From the NCBI GenBank assembly GCA_032433765.1, contig JAVIAB010000156.1, positions 84,799,015 to 84,863,014 of the forward strand: a stretch of DNA of 64,000 nucleotides, written 5' to 3'. The position numbers and the translations under genes were made by a program. This DNA is from Megaustenia siamemsis. Its lineage: Eukaryota > Mollusca > Gastropoda > Stylommatophora > Ariophantidae. Positions 10,701 through 20,029 of this stretch are shown here, one piece after another; the stretch's first letter is position 1, and each line of letters begins with the position of its first letter. A model generated the notes under the pieces. The model saw nothing but the letters and a program-made list of their open reading frames with translations, was not told the origin of the DNA and did no database searches.

Positions 10701-10742
10701 TATCGGGCACTTTTGTCAAAGTACTATATCGGGCACTTTTGT
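10691..10742. repeat. 26-bp tandem duplication
   Basis: CAAAGTACTATATCGGGCAC followed by TTTTGT occurs twice in direct tandem just upstream of a truncated L-B LINE. It looks like a two-copy, incipient minisatellite. Confidence 0.85.
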
Positions 10743-10751
10743 GAGTTTTGT

Positions 10752-11098
10752 TCGGTAATTTGGATTTGTAGAAGAATAGGGAACATTGGATGGAAAGAAA
10801 AGAAAACAAACGATAAAGTCTTAAAAGTAAATCTGAAAAGGGAACTAGTAAACAAAATTCAAACCAAACAAACGAGATTTGTGGGGCATGTTGACAGACA
10901 CAGCAGCCTACTGAAAGTAATCTTGGACGGGAAAATACAATGTAAGAGGCAGACCAAGACTAACATGGACAAATAACATCAAAAGATGGACAAACCAGAT
11001 TATGACAATCTGCACCATCAAAGCAAGAAACAGAGCAGAATGGCGCTCCATGTTAGCCAACCATCGATGCGGAGATGGCACCCGATGATGATGATGAC
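10752..11098 (+). mobile_element. LINE L-B 3' fragment
   Basis: Matches the last about 350 bp of the longer L-B copy (11409-14223). Shared protein words include ICRRIGNIGWK, KRELVNKIQTKQTRFVGHV and ICTIKARNRAEW, and the 3' end CCCGATGATGATGATGAC is shared. A frameshift near 10975 separates the pieces. 5'-truncated and non-functional. Confidence 0.87.
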
Positions 11099-11214
11099 AC
11101 TGAATAACAAAGCACTGGGGCAAGAAAATGTGTCAAGTCAAGGAAAATAATCCATGCACTGATTCAGTCTGAGGAGAAATGTAGGAGTTATCTACCATCT
11201 TTATTTGATAGCGG

Positions 11215-11394
11215 GCTTTTCTTCCTCTTATACCTAGTCTGCTGGCGCAGATGATCATGTCTCCCCACAACTTTGTGTCCCTACGGTTGTTTACAGCATC
11301 AACATCGTGATATCTTCGCCTTTCGGCCCGACACATCCGTCTTTGACATGGATGAGTAAATTTGCTGAACCATTTTTGCCTAGTATTTTCAATC
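11215..11394 (-). mobile_element. LINE C-terminal relic, minus strand
   Basis: The minus-strand frame contains NRRDTKLWGDMIICASRLGI, resembling the L-A terminus (DRKLWRDMITYASRPGT). Upstream codons (RRMCRAERRRYHDVDAV) also fit a LINE 3' coding region. The piece is short and decayed. The L-B LINE inserted next to it. Confidence 0.5.
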
Positions 11395-11430
11395 TTTAAG
11401 AAGAGCAATCAAATAGATTACACAATCATT

Positions 11431-12033
11431 CAAGAAAGGTTCCGTAACAGCGTCAAGAAGGGTTCCGTAACAGCGTCAAGAAGGGTTCCGTAACAGCGCC
11501 AAGAAAGGTTCCGTAACAGCGTCAAGAAGGTTCCGTAACAGCGTCAAGAAAGGTTCCGTAACAGCGTCAAGAAAGGTTCCGTAACAGCGTCAAGAAAGGT
11601 TCCGTAACAGCGTCAAGAAAGATTCCGTAACAGCGTCAAGAAGGGTTCCGTAACAGCGTCAAGAAGGGTTCCGTAACAGCGTCAAGAAAGGTTCCGTAAC
11701 AGCGTCAAGAAAGGTTCTGTAACAGCGTCAAGAAGGGTTCCGTAACAGCGTCAAGAAAGGTTCCGTAACAGCGTCAAGAAGGGTTCCGTAACAGCGTCAA
11801 GAAAGGTTCCGTAACAGCGTCAAGAAGGGTTCCGTAACAGCGTCAAGAAAGGTTCCGTAACAGCGTCAAGAAGGGTTCCGTAACAGCGTCAAGAAGGGTT
11901 CCGTAACAGCGTCAAGAAAGGTTCCGTAACAGCGTCAAGAAGAGTTCCGTAACAGCGTCAAGAAAGGTTCCGTAACAGCGTCAAGAAAGGTTCCGTAACA
12001 GCGTCAAGAAAGGTTCCGTAACAGCGTAAAGAA
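11431..12033. repeat. 23-bp minisatellite amplified from L-B endonuclease sequence, about 26 copies
   Basis: Unit GGTTCCGTAACAGCGTCAAG plus AAA/AAG, with an almost exact 23-bp period. The unit encodes FRNSVKK, which is the LINE's own sequence between QERFRNSVKK (left flank) and KVRTYPGAD (right flank). The unique LINE sequence carries TCAAGAAAGGT and TCAAGAAGGT 23 bp apart, so slippage between these short direct repeats explains the start of the array. Confidence 0.95.
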
Positions 12034-12793
12034 GGTCAGAACCTACCCAGGAGCAGATATTAACTCAGATCACAATCCTGTAATGATTAAATGAAAATCA
12101 AACTAAAGAGAAACAAGCAAAAGTCTAATTCATCAACAAATTCACTAGATATAACAGCTTTAAATCAAAAAGATATTAAAGATACCTATACAATACAAAG
12201 TAAAGAACACATACCAGAAGCTGCTAGAAGAAGGAATTGAACAATACAGAAGAGAAAATCCTGATGAAAAAGTCACAACCAAATGGCAGTGCATAAAGAA
12301 AAGCATACAAGAAACCTGCGACACCTTACCCAAAAGAGAAAAGAACAAAAAAACAAAAATGGATAACTAACACCATCTTTAAAAAAATGGAAGAAAGGAG
12401 ACAAGCGAAGAACACTGCCCAATACAATAAAATAGATAATGAGATACGCAAAATGTGCAAAAAGGCAAAAGAAAACGTATAGAAATAGAAACTAGGGAAA
12501 GCAAACAAGACTTAAGAGGAATACACACAGAAATAAAGAAAATGACCAATAAAAATAAAAAAGCCACAGAAGGTGGATGCATTGCAGACAAAAAGGAAAA
12601 ATGCTAACAGACAATAAAGATATTATAGATAGATTGCAGGAATATATAACAGAACTATTTCATGATCAAAGGGACAAGAAACCAGTTATAAAATGTACAT
12701 CAGGCTATAAAATCTTAAAATCTGAGGTGGAAAAAGCTATAAAAACAATAAAAAAAGGGAAAAGCAGCAGGACCTGACAGCATACAGATAGAG

Positions 12794-13528
12794 ATGATAC
12801 AGGCACTTGAAGATTTTGGCATTGAAGTGATTACAGACATATGCAACGACATATACCATGCAGGATACATACCAAATGAACTAAAAACATCAACTTTCAT
12901 TGCATTGCCTAAAAAGAATGGTGCAGTTGAATGCAGTGACTTTAGAACAATAAGCCTAATGAGGCATGTTACAAAAATCTTGCTAAAAGTTATACAAAGA
13001 AGGATTCAGAATAAAATCAATACTGAATTAGATGAGCAGCAATTTGGATTTAGGAAAAATAGCGGGACAAAAGAAGCCATATTCTGCATGAGAACATTAA
13101 TCGAAAAATACACAGAAGTAAACAAACCAATATATGCCTGCTTTATAGACACCACAGCTTTTGATAGAGTACACCACAAACAACTCATAGAATGCCTAAA
13201 AGAGATACATCTAGATGACATGGACATACAACTAATATGTAATCTATACTGGGAGCAAACAGCAATAATAAAATATAACAAGGAGAACTCTACACCCATT
13301 GATATAAAAAGAGTAATAAGACAGGGATGCATCCTATCACCAAGCTTATTCAATCTATACACTGAGCAAATCTTTAAAAACATCATAGAGATGCCAGGCC
13401 TACAAATTAATGGAAAGATATTCAATAACCTAAGATATGCTGACGATACTGTACTACTAGCAGAAAATCCTAAAGATCTACAACAATTACTTAATGAAAT
13501 AACATGGCAAGTAAAAAATATGGACTAG
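12794..13528 (+). pseudogene. L-B reverse transcriptase domain
   Basis: This 244-codon frame holds most of the reverse transcriptase: FIALPKKNG, the AFDRV box with the first catalytic Asp, GCILSPSLFNLY, and RYADDTVLLAE with the catalytic YADD. The FID box is one residue short (FIDTTAFDRV where relatives have FIDxxKAFDRV). The upstream part lies in another frame (12577-12777), broken in an A/G homopolymer near 12755-12770 where the conserved KAAGPD motif sits. Downstream it shifts frame at about 13500. A decayed retroelement gene, not a host gene. Confidence 0.88.
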
Positions 13529-13729
13529 ATATGAATATCAAAAAGACTAAAACTATGATCATAAACAAAGAAAATACTCAAAACCCACAAGTGGATATCA
13601 AAATTGAAGGAATAGACCTGGAGACAGTTCAGAACTACAGCTACCTTGGACATACTATAACCAATGATGGAAAATGTACAACTGAAATAAACAAAAGAAT
13701 AGGAATGGCAAAAAAGTAATTGTAATGCC

Positions 13730-14215
13730 ATGAAGAACATACTAACATCAAAACAAATAACACCAGGGCTAAAACTAAGAATAGCAAAAGGTTACATCTT
13801 CTCAATATTCCTATATGGTGCAGAAACATGGACATTAGACCAGAAAACAGAACAGAGAATTGAACCCTTTGAAATGTGGATATATAGAAGAATAGGTAGA
13901 ATTGGATGGAAGGAAAATAAAACAAGCGACGAAGTCTTAAAACAACTAAATATGAAAAGAGAACTACTAAGCACAATTCAAACAAGACAAATGCTATTTT
14001 TGGGCCATGTTAAAAGACACAACAGCCTACTAAAAGTAATCCTGGAGGGGAAAATACAAGGTAAAAGAGGCAGAGGCAGAAGAAGACTAACATGGACGAG
14101 TAACATCAAAAGATGGATAAATCAGCCTATGACAATCTGCACCATCAAAGCAAGAGACAGAGTGGAATGGCGCTCCACGGTAGCCAACCTTCATTGCGGA
14201 GACGGCACTCGATGA
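13730..14215 (+). pseudogene. L-B LINE C-terminal region
   Basis: This 161-codon frame continues the L-B ORF after a shift. It has YIFSIFLYGAETWTL, EMWIYRRIGRIGWKENK, RQMLFLGHVKRHNSLLK, the basic GKRGRGRRRLTW stretch and the terminal HCGDGTR. The piece between (13504-13719) carries KKTKTMIINKE and YSYLGHTITND in another frame. Confidence 0.88.
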
Positions 14216-14279
14216 TGATGATGATTTTCAATCTTTACGTGCGCACGTGCACACGAGACCTCCTGCTTTCCCTCGTTTT

Positions 14280-14332
14280 TCTGGTGGGCTAGACATCGAA
14301 TCTCACTACCCAGAGAGGGCTAGACATCGAAT
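14280..14332. repeat. About 31-bp repeat (TAGACATCGAATCTCACTAC), split by SINE-3
   Basis: One and a half units occur before, and two units after (14602-14660), the SINE-3 insertion. Key words are TAGACATCGAATCTCACTAC and CCAGAGAGGGC. Confidence 0.75.
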
Positions 14333-14601
14333 GTTCCCGTATGTTACCGGGGCCTCATTATGAGGGAAGTAAAGAATAGTGACACTGTGACCTTCCAGGC
14401 ATGTCGTAAGAGGCGACTAAGGAGGTTGATCGATGGCTTGACAAGCTGTCATTGTAAAAGTATTGTTATGGAAACAGAGCCATATATTTTAGAGCAGTGA
14501 TCTCTACAATATGTGCCACTTTGGTACAAGGTTTCTGTTTTTGAAATTGTGGTTCTGCCCTATGTGCCGTCTTCGGCTCGAAAGGACAATAGATAGATAG
14601 A
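14333..14601 (+). mobile_element. SINE-3 candidate, 269 bp with GATA tail and 12-bp duplication
   Basis: Bounded by TAGACATCGAAT at 14321-14332 and 14602-14613. It has no ORF. The internal words GCATGTCGTAAGAGGCGACT and GTTGATCGATGGCTTGAC look like RNA-derived sequence, but I cannot assign A and B boxes. The 3' end, GCCCTATGTGCCGTCTTCGG then CTCGAAAGGACAATAGATAG, matches the 3' ends of LINE L-F (about 34998-35040) and, less closely, L-D (38820-38870). Such sharing is expected if the SINE uses that LINE's machinery. Confidence 0.65.
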
Positions 14602-14699
14602 TAGACATCGAATCTCACTACCCAGAGAGTGCTAGACATCGAATCTCACTCAATCAACAGACAATCGAATGTCCACCGCGCTACTTATTATACCTGCAA

Positions 14700-14955
14700 A
14701 TAGAAAGTTCCACGATACTTATAACATCTACAACAGAAAGCTACAGTCTACTTATAACATCTACAACAGAAAGCTACAGTCTACTTATAACATCTACAAC
14801 AGAAAGCTACAGTCTACTTATAACATCTACAACAGAAAGCTACAGTCTACTTATAACATCTGCAACAGAAAGCTACAGTCTACTTATAACATCTACAACA
14901 GAAAGCTACAGTCTACTTATAACATCTGCAACAGTAAGCTGCAGTCTACTTCAGC
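14700..14955. repeat. 33-bp minisatellite, about 8 copies
   Basis: Unit contains TTATAACATCTACAACAGAA followed by AGCTACAGTCTAC. Because 33 is a multiple of three, one frame (14669-15007, ATG start) reads as an 11-residue repeat around STYNIYNRKLQ. It has no gene context, so I treat it as a repeat. Confidence 0.93.
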
Positions 14956-16018
14956 AACAGAGAGATTCCACTCTTATAATGTCAACAAAAAGATTATACT
15001 CTTATAATATCAACAGAAAGATTCCACCCTTGTAATGTCAACAGCGAGATTCCACTCTTGTAATGTCAACAGGGAGATTCTACTTTGTAATGTCAACATA
15101 AAGATTCTACTCTTGTAATGTCAACAGAGAGATTCCACTCTTGTAATGTCAACAGAAAGATTCTACTCTTGTAATATCAACAGAGAGATTCTACTCTGTA
15201 ATGTCAACAGAAAGATTCTACTCATGTAATGTCAACAGAGAGATTCTTCTCTTGTAATGTCAACAGAGAGATTCTACTCTTGTAATGTCAACAGCGAGAT
15301 TCCACTCTTGTAATGTCCAACAGAAATATTCAACTCTTGTAACGTCAATAGAGAGATTCCACTCTTGTAATGTCAACAGAGAGATTCTACTCTTGTAATG
15401 TTAACAGAGAGGTTCTACTCTTGTAATGTCAACAGAAATATTCTACTCTTGTAAAGTCAACAGAAAGGTTCTACTCTTGTAATGTCAACAAAAAGATTCC
15501 ACTCTTGTAATGTCAACAGAGAGATTCCACTCTTGTAATGTCAACAGAGAGATTCCACTCTTGTAATGTCATCAGTGAGATTCCACTCTTGTAATGTCAA
15601 CAGAAAGATTCTACTCTTGTAATGTTAACAGAGAGGTTCTACTCTTGTAATGTTAACAGAGAGGTTCTACTCTTGTAATGTCAACAGAGAGATTCCACTC
15701 TTGTAATGTCAACAGAAAGATTCTACTCTTGTAATGTTAACAGAGAGATTCCACTCTTGTAATGTCAACAGAAAGATTCTACTCTTGTAATGTTAACAGA
15801 GAGATTCCACTCTTGTAATGTCAACAGAAAGATTCTACTCTTGTAATGTCAACAGAGAGATTCCACTCTTGTAATGTCAACAGAAAGATTTTACTCTTGT
15901 AATGTTAACAGAGAGATTCCACTCTTGTAATGTCAACAGAAAGATTCTACTCTTGTAATGTCAACAGAGAGATTCCACTCTTGTAATGTCAACAGAAAGA
16001 TTCCACTCTGTAATGCAC
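14956..16018. repeat. 28-bp minisatellite, about 37 copies
   Basis: Unit contains AACAGAGAGATTCCACTCTT followed by GTAATGTC. It merges with the 33-bp array to its left; the shared pattern (ttATAA-C-tc, aACAGA-AG) suggests that one unit type derives from the other. Confidence 0.93.
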
Positions 16019-16145
16019 GAATTTCTGTTACCGTTGGTGCCTCAACAGTGTTCATAACTACGCCATCTTGAGCTGTAATGTCATTCTTCTTCTACTTTCC
16101 TTCCTCATCTGCCTTTCAGCGTCGAGGGGATATATAATTTGCGGT

Positions 16146-16282
16146 CTTTTGCACTTCTGTTCGCCTCTGCTGCTGTTATGTTTCCAAGTGTTTCCAATAT
16201 TCCGTCAATCCATCTTTTGCACTTCTGTTCGCCTCTGCTGCTGTTATGTTTCCAAGTGTTTTCCAATACTCCGTCAATCCAT
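16146..16282. repeat. 68-bp tandem duplication inside LINE L-C
   Basis: CTTTTGCACTTCTGTTCGCC and the following sequence are repeated at 16146 and 16214. The other L-C copies (4650-4720 and 36255-36325) have the segment once, so this duplication is private to this copy. Confidence 0.9.
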
Positions 16283-16632
16283 CATTTCCGTGCTCTGCCC
16301 TTGGGCCTGGGTTCTCGCAACGTTTATTGAAGGCTCGTTGTGTTGTGTTTTGGTCTTTCTGGCCAAACCATTTTATCTGTTGTTTCTTTATATATTCTAT
16401 GGCGGGGGCTATTCCTAGCTTTTTTCTCAGTTCTTAATTTCTGATCTTATTTCTCAGACTGTTTCCTGTCATTCGTCTAACACATTTCATCTCTGTAGAG
16501 GTTATTTTTCTTATTGTTCTTGCATCTAGGGTCCAAGACTGGCATTGGTAGCACAACGTTGGATGAAGATTGTATTGTAGAGTGCTCGTTTTGCTAGTGA
16601 GTTATTTCCTTGTTGGACAATAGTGGTGATAA

Positions 16633-16887
16633 AAAAAAGTAAAAGTAAAAAGTCCCGTCACGCCAAGTGGCGTATAGGGAATATGGTGTTAGTGACCATA
16701 AATTTTACAGACCTTCAGCACATGATTTTTGGGGTAATGTGGTCGGTATTACGCCCGTGCCGCTTTACTTTCCCAGAAAAATTCCAGTACCCATTTAAGG
16801 CTGGGTGAATCCGGAAGCCGTCGATTGGGACCGAACCCTTGTCCTTTGTAGTCCAGTTCACTAACCACTGAACTATCGAGGCTCCCT
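16633..16887 (-). mobile_element. SINE-1, full-length copy nested in LINE L-C
   Basis: tRNA-derived SINE on the minus strand. The head has GATAGTTCAGTGGTTAGTGA (A-box region) and GGTTCGGTCCC (B box). The body holds GGGAAAGTAAAGCGGCACGG and AAAATCATGTGCTGAAGGTC, and the 3' end is a GTAAAAG-rich tail. AATAGTGGTGATAA (16619-16632) and AATAGTGGTAATAA (16888-16901) are the target duplication with one mismatch. The uninterrupted LINE copy at about 5065-5095 shows the empty site. Confidence 0.92.
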
Positions 16888-17429
16888 AATAGTGGTAATA
16901 ACTGTCCAATGATTTGACAAGCTTTGTTGCATCTTGATTCTATCTCTGCCGTTTGAGAATTATCGTTTGTCATTAGACTTCCTAGGTATTTGAATTCCTC
17001 TACTTGTTTTAGTTGTCTGCCTTCTATAGTTATGTTGATGTTCTGTTTATTTTTGGCGACATTCATGACTTCTGGTTTGTTGATGTTGATTTTCATGTTG
17101 TATTTTGTGCCTGAGATGTTGAGTTTGTTTAAGTGTTCTTGTAGGTCTTCTATTGTTTCATGTATTAGTGCCTGGTCGTCTGCGAATAAAAGCTCGTTAA
17201 TCTCCTCTGTCTCTGATGAGTTGGCTAACTTGCATATACAGTCCATGTATGCAATAAACAGTGGAAAAGGGGGGGGGATAGAATGCACCGGTCTTACTAC
17301 TGATCTAACTTCAACTGGTTCTGTGTAGCCTGCTGCTGTTCTGACCCTGCAGCTGCTGTTGATGTAGAGGCTTTAAAAAGGTTGGTTAGATGTTGGCTTA
17401 CTCCGTATGTCGTTAGAATTTCGTTATGA

Positions 17430-17600
17430 CAGTTGTAAATGTAGTGATGTGACGCATGATGTAAGGTAACTGTATTTTAAAATGTAGATAATTGGACTAC
17501 GATGTAAGGTTAATGTTGCAAATGTAGTAATTTGTCGTAGAATGTAATGTAAATGTTACGACTATAGTAACTTGTCTCAGGGTTTAATGTTAGTGGCAGT
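17430..17600. repeat. Degenerate repeat of about 58-60 bp, about 3 copies
   Basis: Words such as GATGTAAGGTAA(C/T)GTT and GTAGTAATTTGTC recur about every 60 bp. Weak and diverged. Confidence 0.5.
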
Positions 17601-17744
17601 GAAACTGCTGCTGAAGAGGTCATTAACGTATCCCACAATCTTGTGTGGTAATCAGAGCTGTGCAGTCAATTGTCTCATTGGCATGAGGTTGATGTTGGCG
17701 ACTGAGTCAAATAGTTTAGTCATTTAGTCATGCAGTTATTTAGT

Positions 17745-18545
17745 TATTTGTCAGTCAATCAGTTGTTTAGTTGGTTACACGGTTAATTAGTTGATTAGTC
17801 ACTCAGATGTTTGGTTAGTTACACGGTTAATTAGTTGTTTAGTCACTCAGTTGTTTAGTTAGTTACGCGGTTAATTAGTTGTTTAGTCACACAGTTGTTT
17901 AGTTAGTTACGCGGTTAATTAGTTGTTTAGTCACTCAGTTGTTTAGTTGGTTACGTGGTTAATTAGTTGTTTAGTCACTCAGATGTTTGGTTAGTTACGT
18001 GGTTAATTAGTTGTTTAGTCACACAGTTGTTTAGTTAGTTACGCGGTTAATTAGTTGTTTAGTCACATAGTTGTTTAGTTGGTTACGCGGTTAATTAGTT
18101 GTTTAGTCACTCAGATGTTTGGTTAGTTACACGGTTAATTAGTTGTTTAGTCACTCAGATGTTTGGTTAGTTACGCGGTTAATTAGTTGTTAGTCACTCA
18201 GGTGTTTAGTTTGTTACACGGTTAATTAGTTGTTTAGTTAGTTACGCGGTTAATTAGTTGTTTAGTCACACAGTTTTTTAGTTAGCTACGCAGTTAATTA
18301 TAGTTTAGTCACACAGTTGTTTAGTTAGCTACGCGGTTAATTAGTTGTTTAATCACACAGTTGTTTAGTTAGTTACGCGGTTAATTAGTTGTTTAATCAC
18401 ACAGTTGTTTAGTTAGCTACGCGGTTAATTAGTTGTTTAATCACACAGTTGTTTAGTTAGTTACGCGGTTAATTAGTTGTTTAATCACTCAGTTTTTTGG
18501 TTAGTTACACTGTTAATTAGCTGTTTAGTCACACAGTTGCGTGGC
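17745..18545. repeat. 45-bp minisatellite, about 18 copies
   Basis: Unit contains GTTGTTTAGTTAGTTACGCG followed by GTTAATTAGTTGTTTAGTCACACAG in variants. It shows subtypes (CACACAG versus CACTCAG, GTTACGCGG versus GTTACACGG) that alternate. Decayed AGTCAGT words continue to about 18680. Confidence 0.93.
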
Positions 18546-18689
18546 TAATTTGTCAGCTAACTTTCCATGTAGTTAGTCACTCATTTTCAATGTACTTAGT
18601 CATTTTTTCCATGTAGCTAGTAGTCAGTAATCAGTCAGTCTATCAGTCAGTAATCAATCAGTCATTTAGAAAGTTAGTTACGCAGGCAG

Positions 18690-19494
18690 TCAATGATAAA
18701 CCATATACATTGTCAAGATAAATACCTCTCTTCTGTGACAGTCTATTGTCGACAGATTTGATGATTGATTTAGAAACAATATGAGGGTCTCATCTCAGTA
18801 AAAGTTGGATCCCGTAAATAAAAGAGAAAAAAAGCATATGTGCAAGAACCGTATATTCTCTCAAGTGTTCCCCTCCGTCAAAGAACCGTATATTCTCCTC
18901 ATGTGTGAGAGAATGACACTCAAGAAATTCATGAGAATATGAAACATTCACTCGTTTACCAACACTGAGACTATTACACGCCTCTCATAGATCCTTAGTT
19001 CTGCGTGTTTGCTATACTGGGAACAGGTGAATCTCCCAAGACGATCAAGATTAGAACAAATGTATGCCAATGGAGGAACTATGTGTGTCGAACAAGAAAC
19101 ACTTAATTTTTGCCTATCGTTTTCTAAAACGTAGCCACACACATCAGAACGACAAACCAACATTCGTCCAACATAAACACACAATTTCTCAGAAAGTTCG
19201 AAGTATTTTGACTGAATAATGAGAGCGACATTGTTTATAAATGTATTTATCTCGTAATCTTTTGTGCACAGTTTTGGCATGACTAAGTTTCTTTACGTAA
19301 ACCACAGCCAACTATTGTGGGGAGAGGGAAAGAAATAATGCTATTTATAGCACACACATTTCTCGTAACATGACTAGGCATGTTGTGCTTGCACTATAGC
19401 GTTTAGACAAAATGCAATAACATTTAGACGTCAACTGTTAGGTCAAGGGCGTTGGATTGTGAACTTAATTATTGATTGTGTAGTTGGAAGGGGA
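18690..19494. other. Complex sequence with one unassigned ORF
   Basis: This stretch lacks tandem repeats apart from a duplicated AGAACCGTATATTCTC (about 18845 and 18882). A 110-codon ATG-started minus-strand frame (18948-19280) encodes a Cys-containing protein beginning MPKLCTKDYEIN. I recognise no family and see no splice or promoter support, so it may be chance. I leave it unannotated as a gene. Confidence 0.35.
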
Positions 19495-19497
19495 AGT

Positions 19498-19567
19498 GAT
19501 ATATATATATAAGTGTATGTGTGTGTGTGTGTGCGTGCGTGCGTGCGTGTGTGTGTGTGTGTGTGTG
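19498..19567. repeat. (TA)n(GT)n microsatellite
   Basis: A short TATATA run is followed by GTGTGT with GCGTGCGT interruptions. Confidence 0.9.
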
Positions 19568-19756
19568 ATGTTGTGTAAGCCCGCAGTAATGCTGGTTACT
19601 GAGCTAGGGTGAAGGGGAGGGATTGACGTAGAAGTGGTTGTTACAGCTTTGGGGAGTAATGAGATGATAAGCCAAGGTTTTAGCCAGAGGCCTTCATCAG
19701 TAGCACAGGATCGTCAGTTGGTGTTTGTGTCTTTCAGGAGAAGAACATTGAGAGTA

Positions 19757-19860
19757 TCAACACATGGTAATGTCAACACATGGTAATGTCAACACATGGT
19801 AATGTCAACACATGGTAATGTCAACACATGGTAATGTCAACACATAGTAATGTTAACAGC
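19757..19860. repeat. 16-bp minisatellite, about six copies
   Basis: Unit AATGTCAACACATGGT is perfect over most copies. Confidence 0.93.
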
Positions 19861-20029
19861 GTGAGCAAGAAAAGGAGAGGGGGAGTTGGCTGTTTGTGTA
19901 CACGCACTACATGAAAGTGTGACTGTATCATCAAGTTGTGACAGTTGTACTATATATCAAATTGTGAGAGTTAGTGTTATGAAGTAGTGACAGTTGTAAA
20001 AAAAAAAATTGCTATACCTTGTACCATCA

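Larger units (their letters stand above)
11409..14223 (+). mobile_element. LINE L-B, 2.8-kb copy with internal minisatellite and 14-bp target duplication
   Basis: The element is bounded by ATTTTCAATCTTTA at 11395-11408 and 14224-14237. It opens within the APE-type endonuclease (NQIDYTIIQERFRNSVKK), is interrupted by about 26 copies of a 23-bp piece of that coding sequence, then resumes at about 12030 with VRTYPGADINSDHNPVM, the conserved SDH motif of APE endonucleases. Reverse transcriptase boxes follow: FIALPKKNGAVECSDFRTIS, FGFRKNSGTKEAIF, CFIDTTAFDRVHH, GCILSPSLFNLY and YADDTVLLAE. The C-terminal region (WIYRRIGRIGWKE, FLGHVKRH, GKRGRGRRRL) ends CGDGTR and a GATGATGATGAT tail. Multiple frameshifts make it inactive. 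The 5' part of the endonuclease is missing. Confidence 0.92.
16082..17412 (-). mobile_element. LINE L-C second copy, interrupted by SINE-1
   Basis: The minus-strand copy of the same LINE as 4590-6848 starts with a GAA-rich tail (16082-16096) and runs to about 17412, in the reverse transcriptase. The frame 16749-17288 holds LLFADDQALIHETIEDLQEH and QVEEFKYLGSLMTND. It is split by a SINE-1 insertion at 16633-16887, and a 68-bp tandem duplication lies at 16146-16282. 5'-truncated and inactive. Confidence 0.88.

Noticed and set aside
18948..19280. 110-codon ATG-started minus-strand ORF
   Set aside because: No recognisable domain, repeat relation or splice support. It could be chance, so it is mentioned but not called as a gene.
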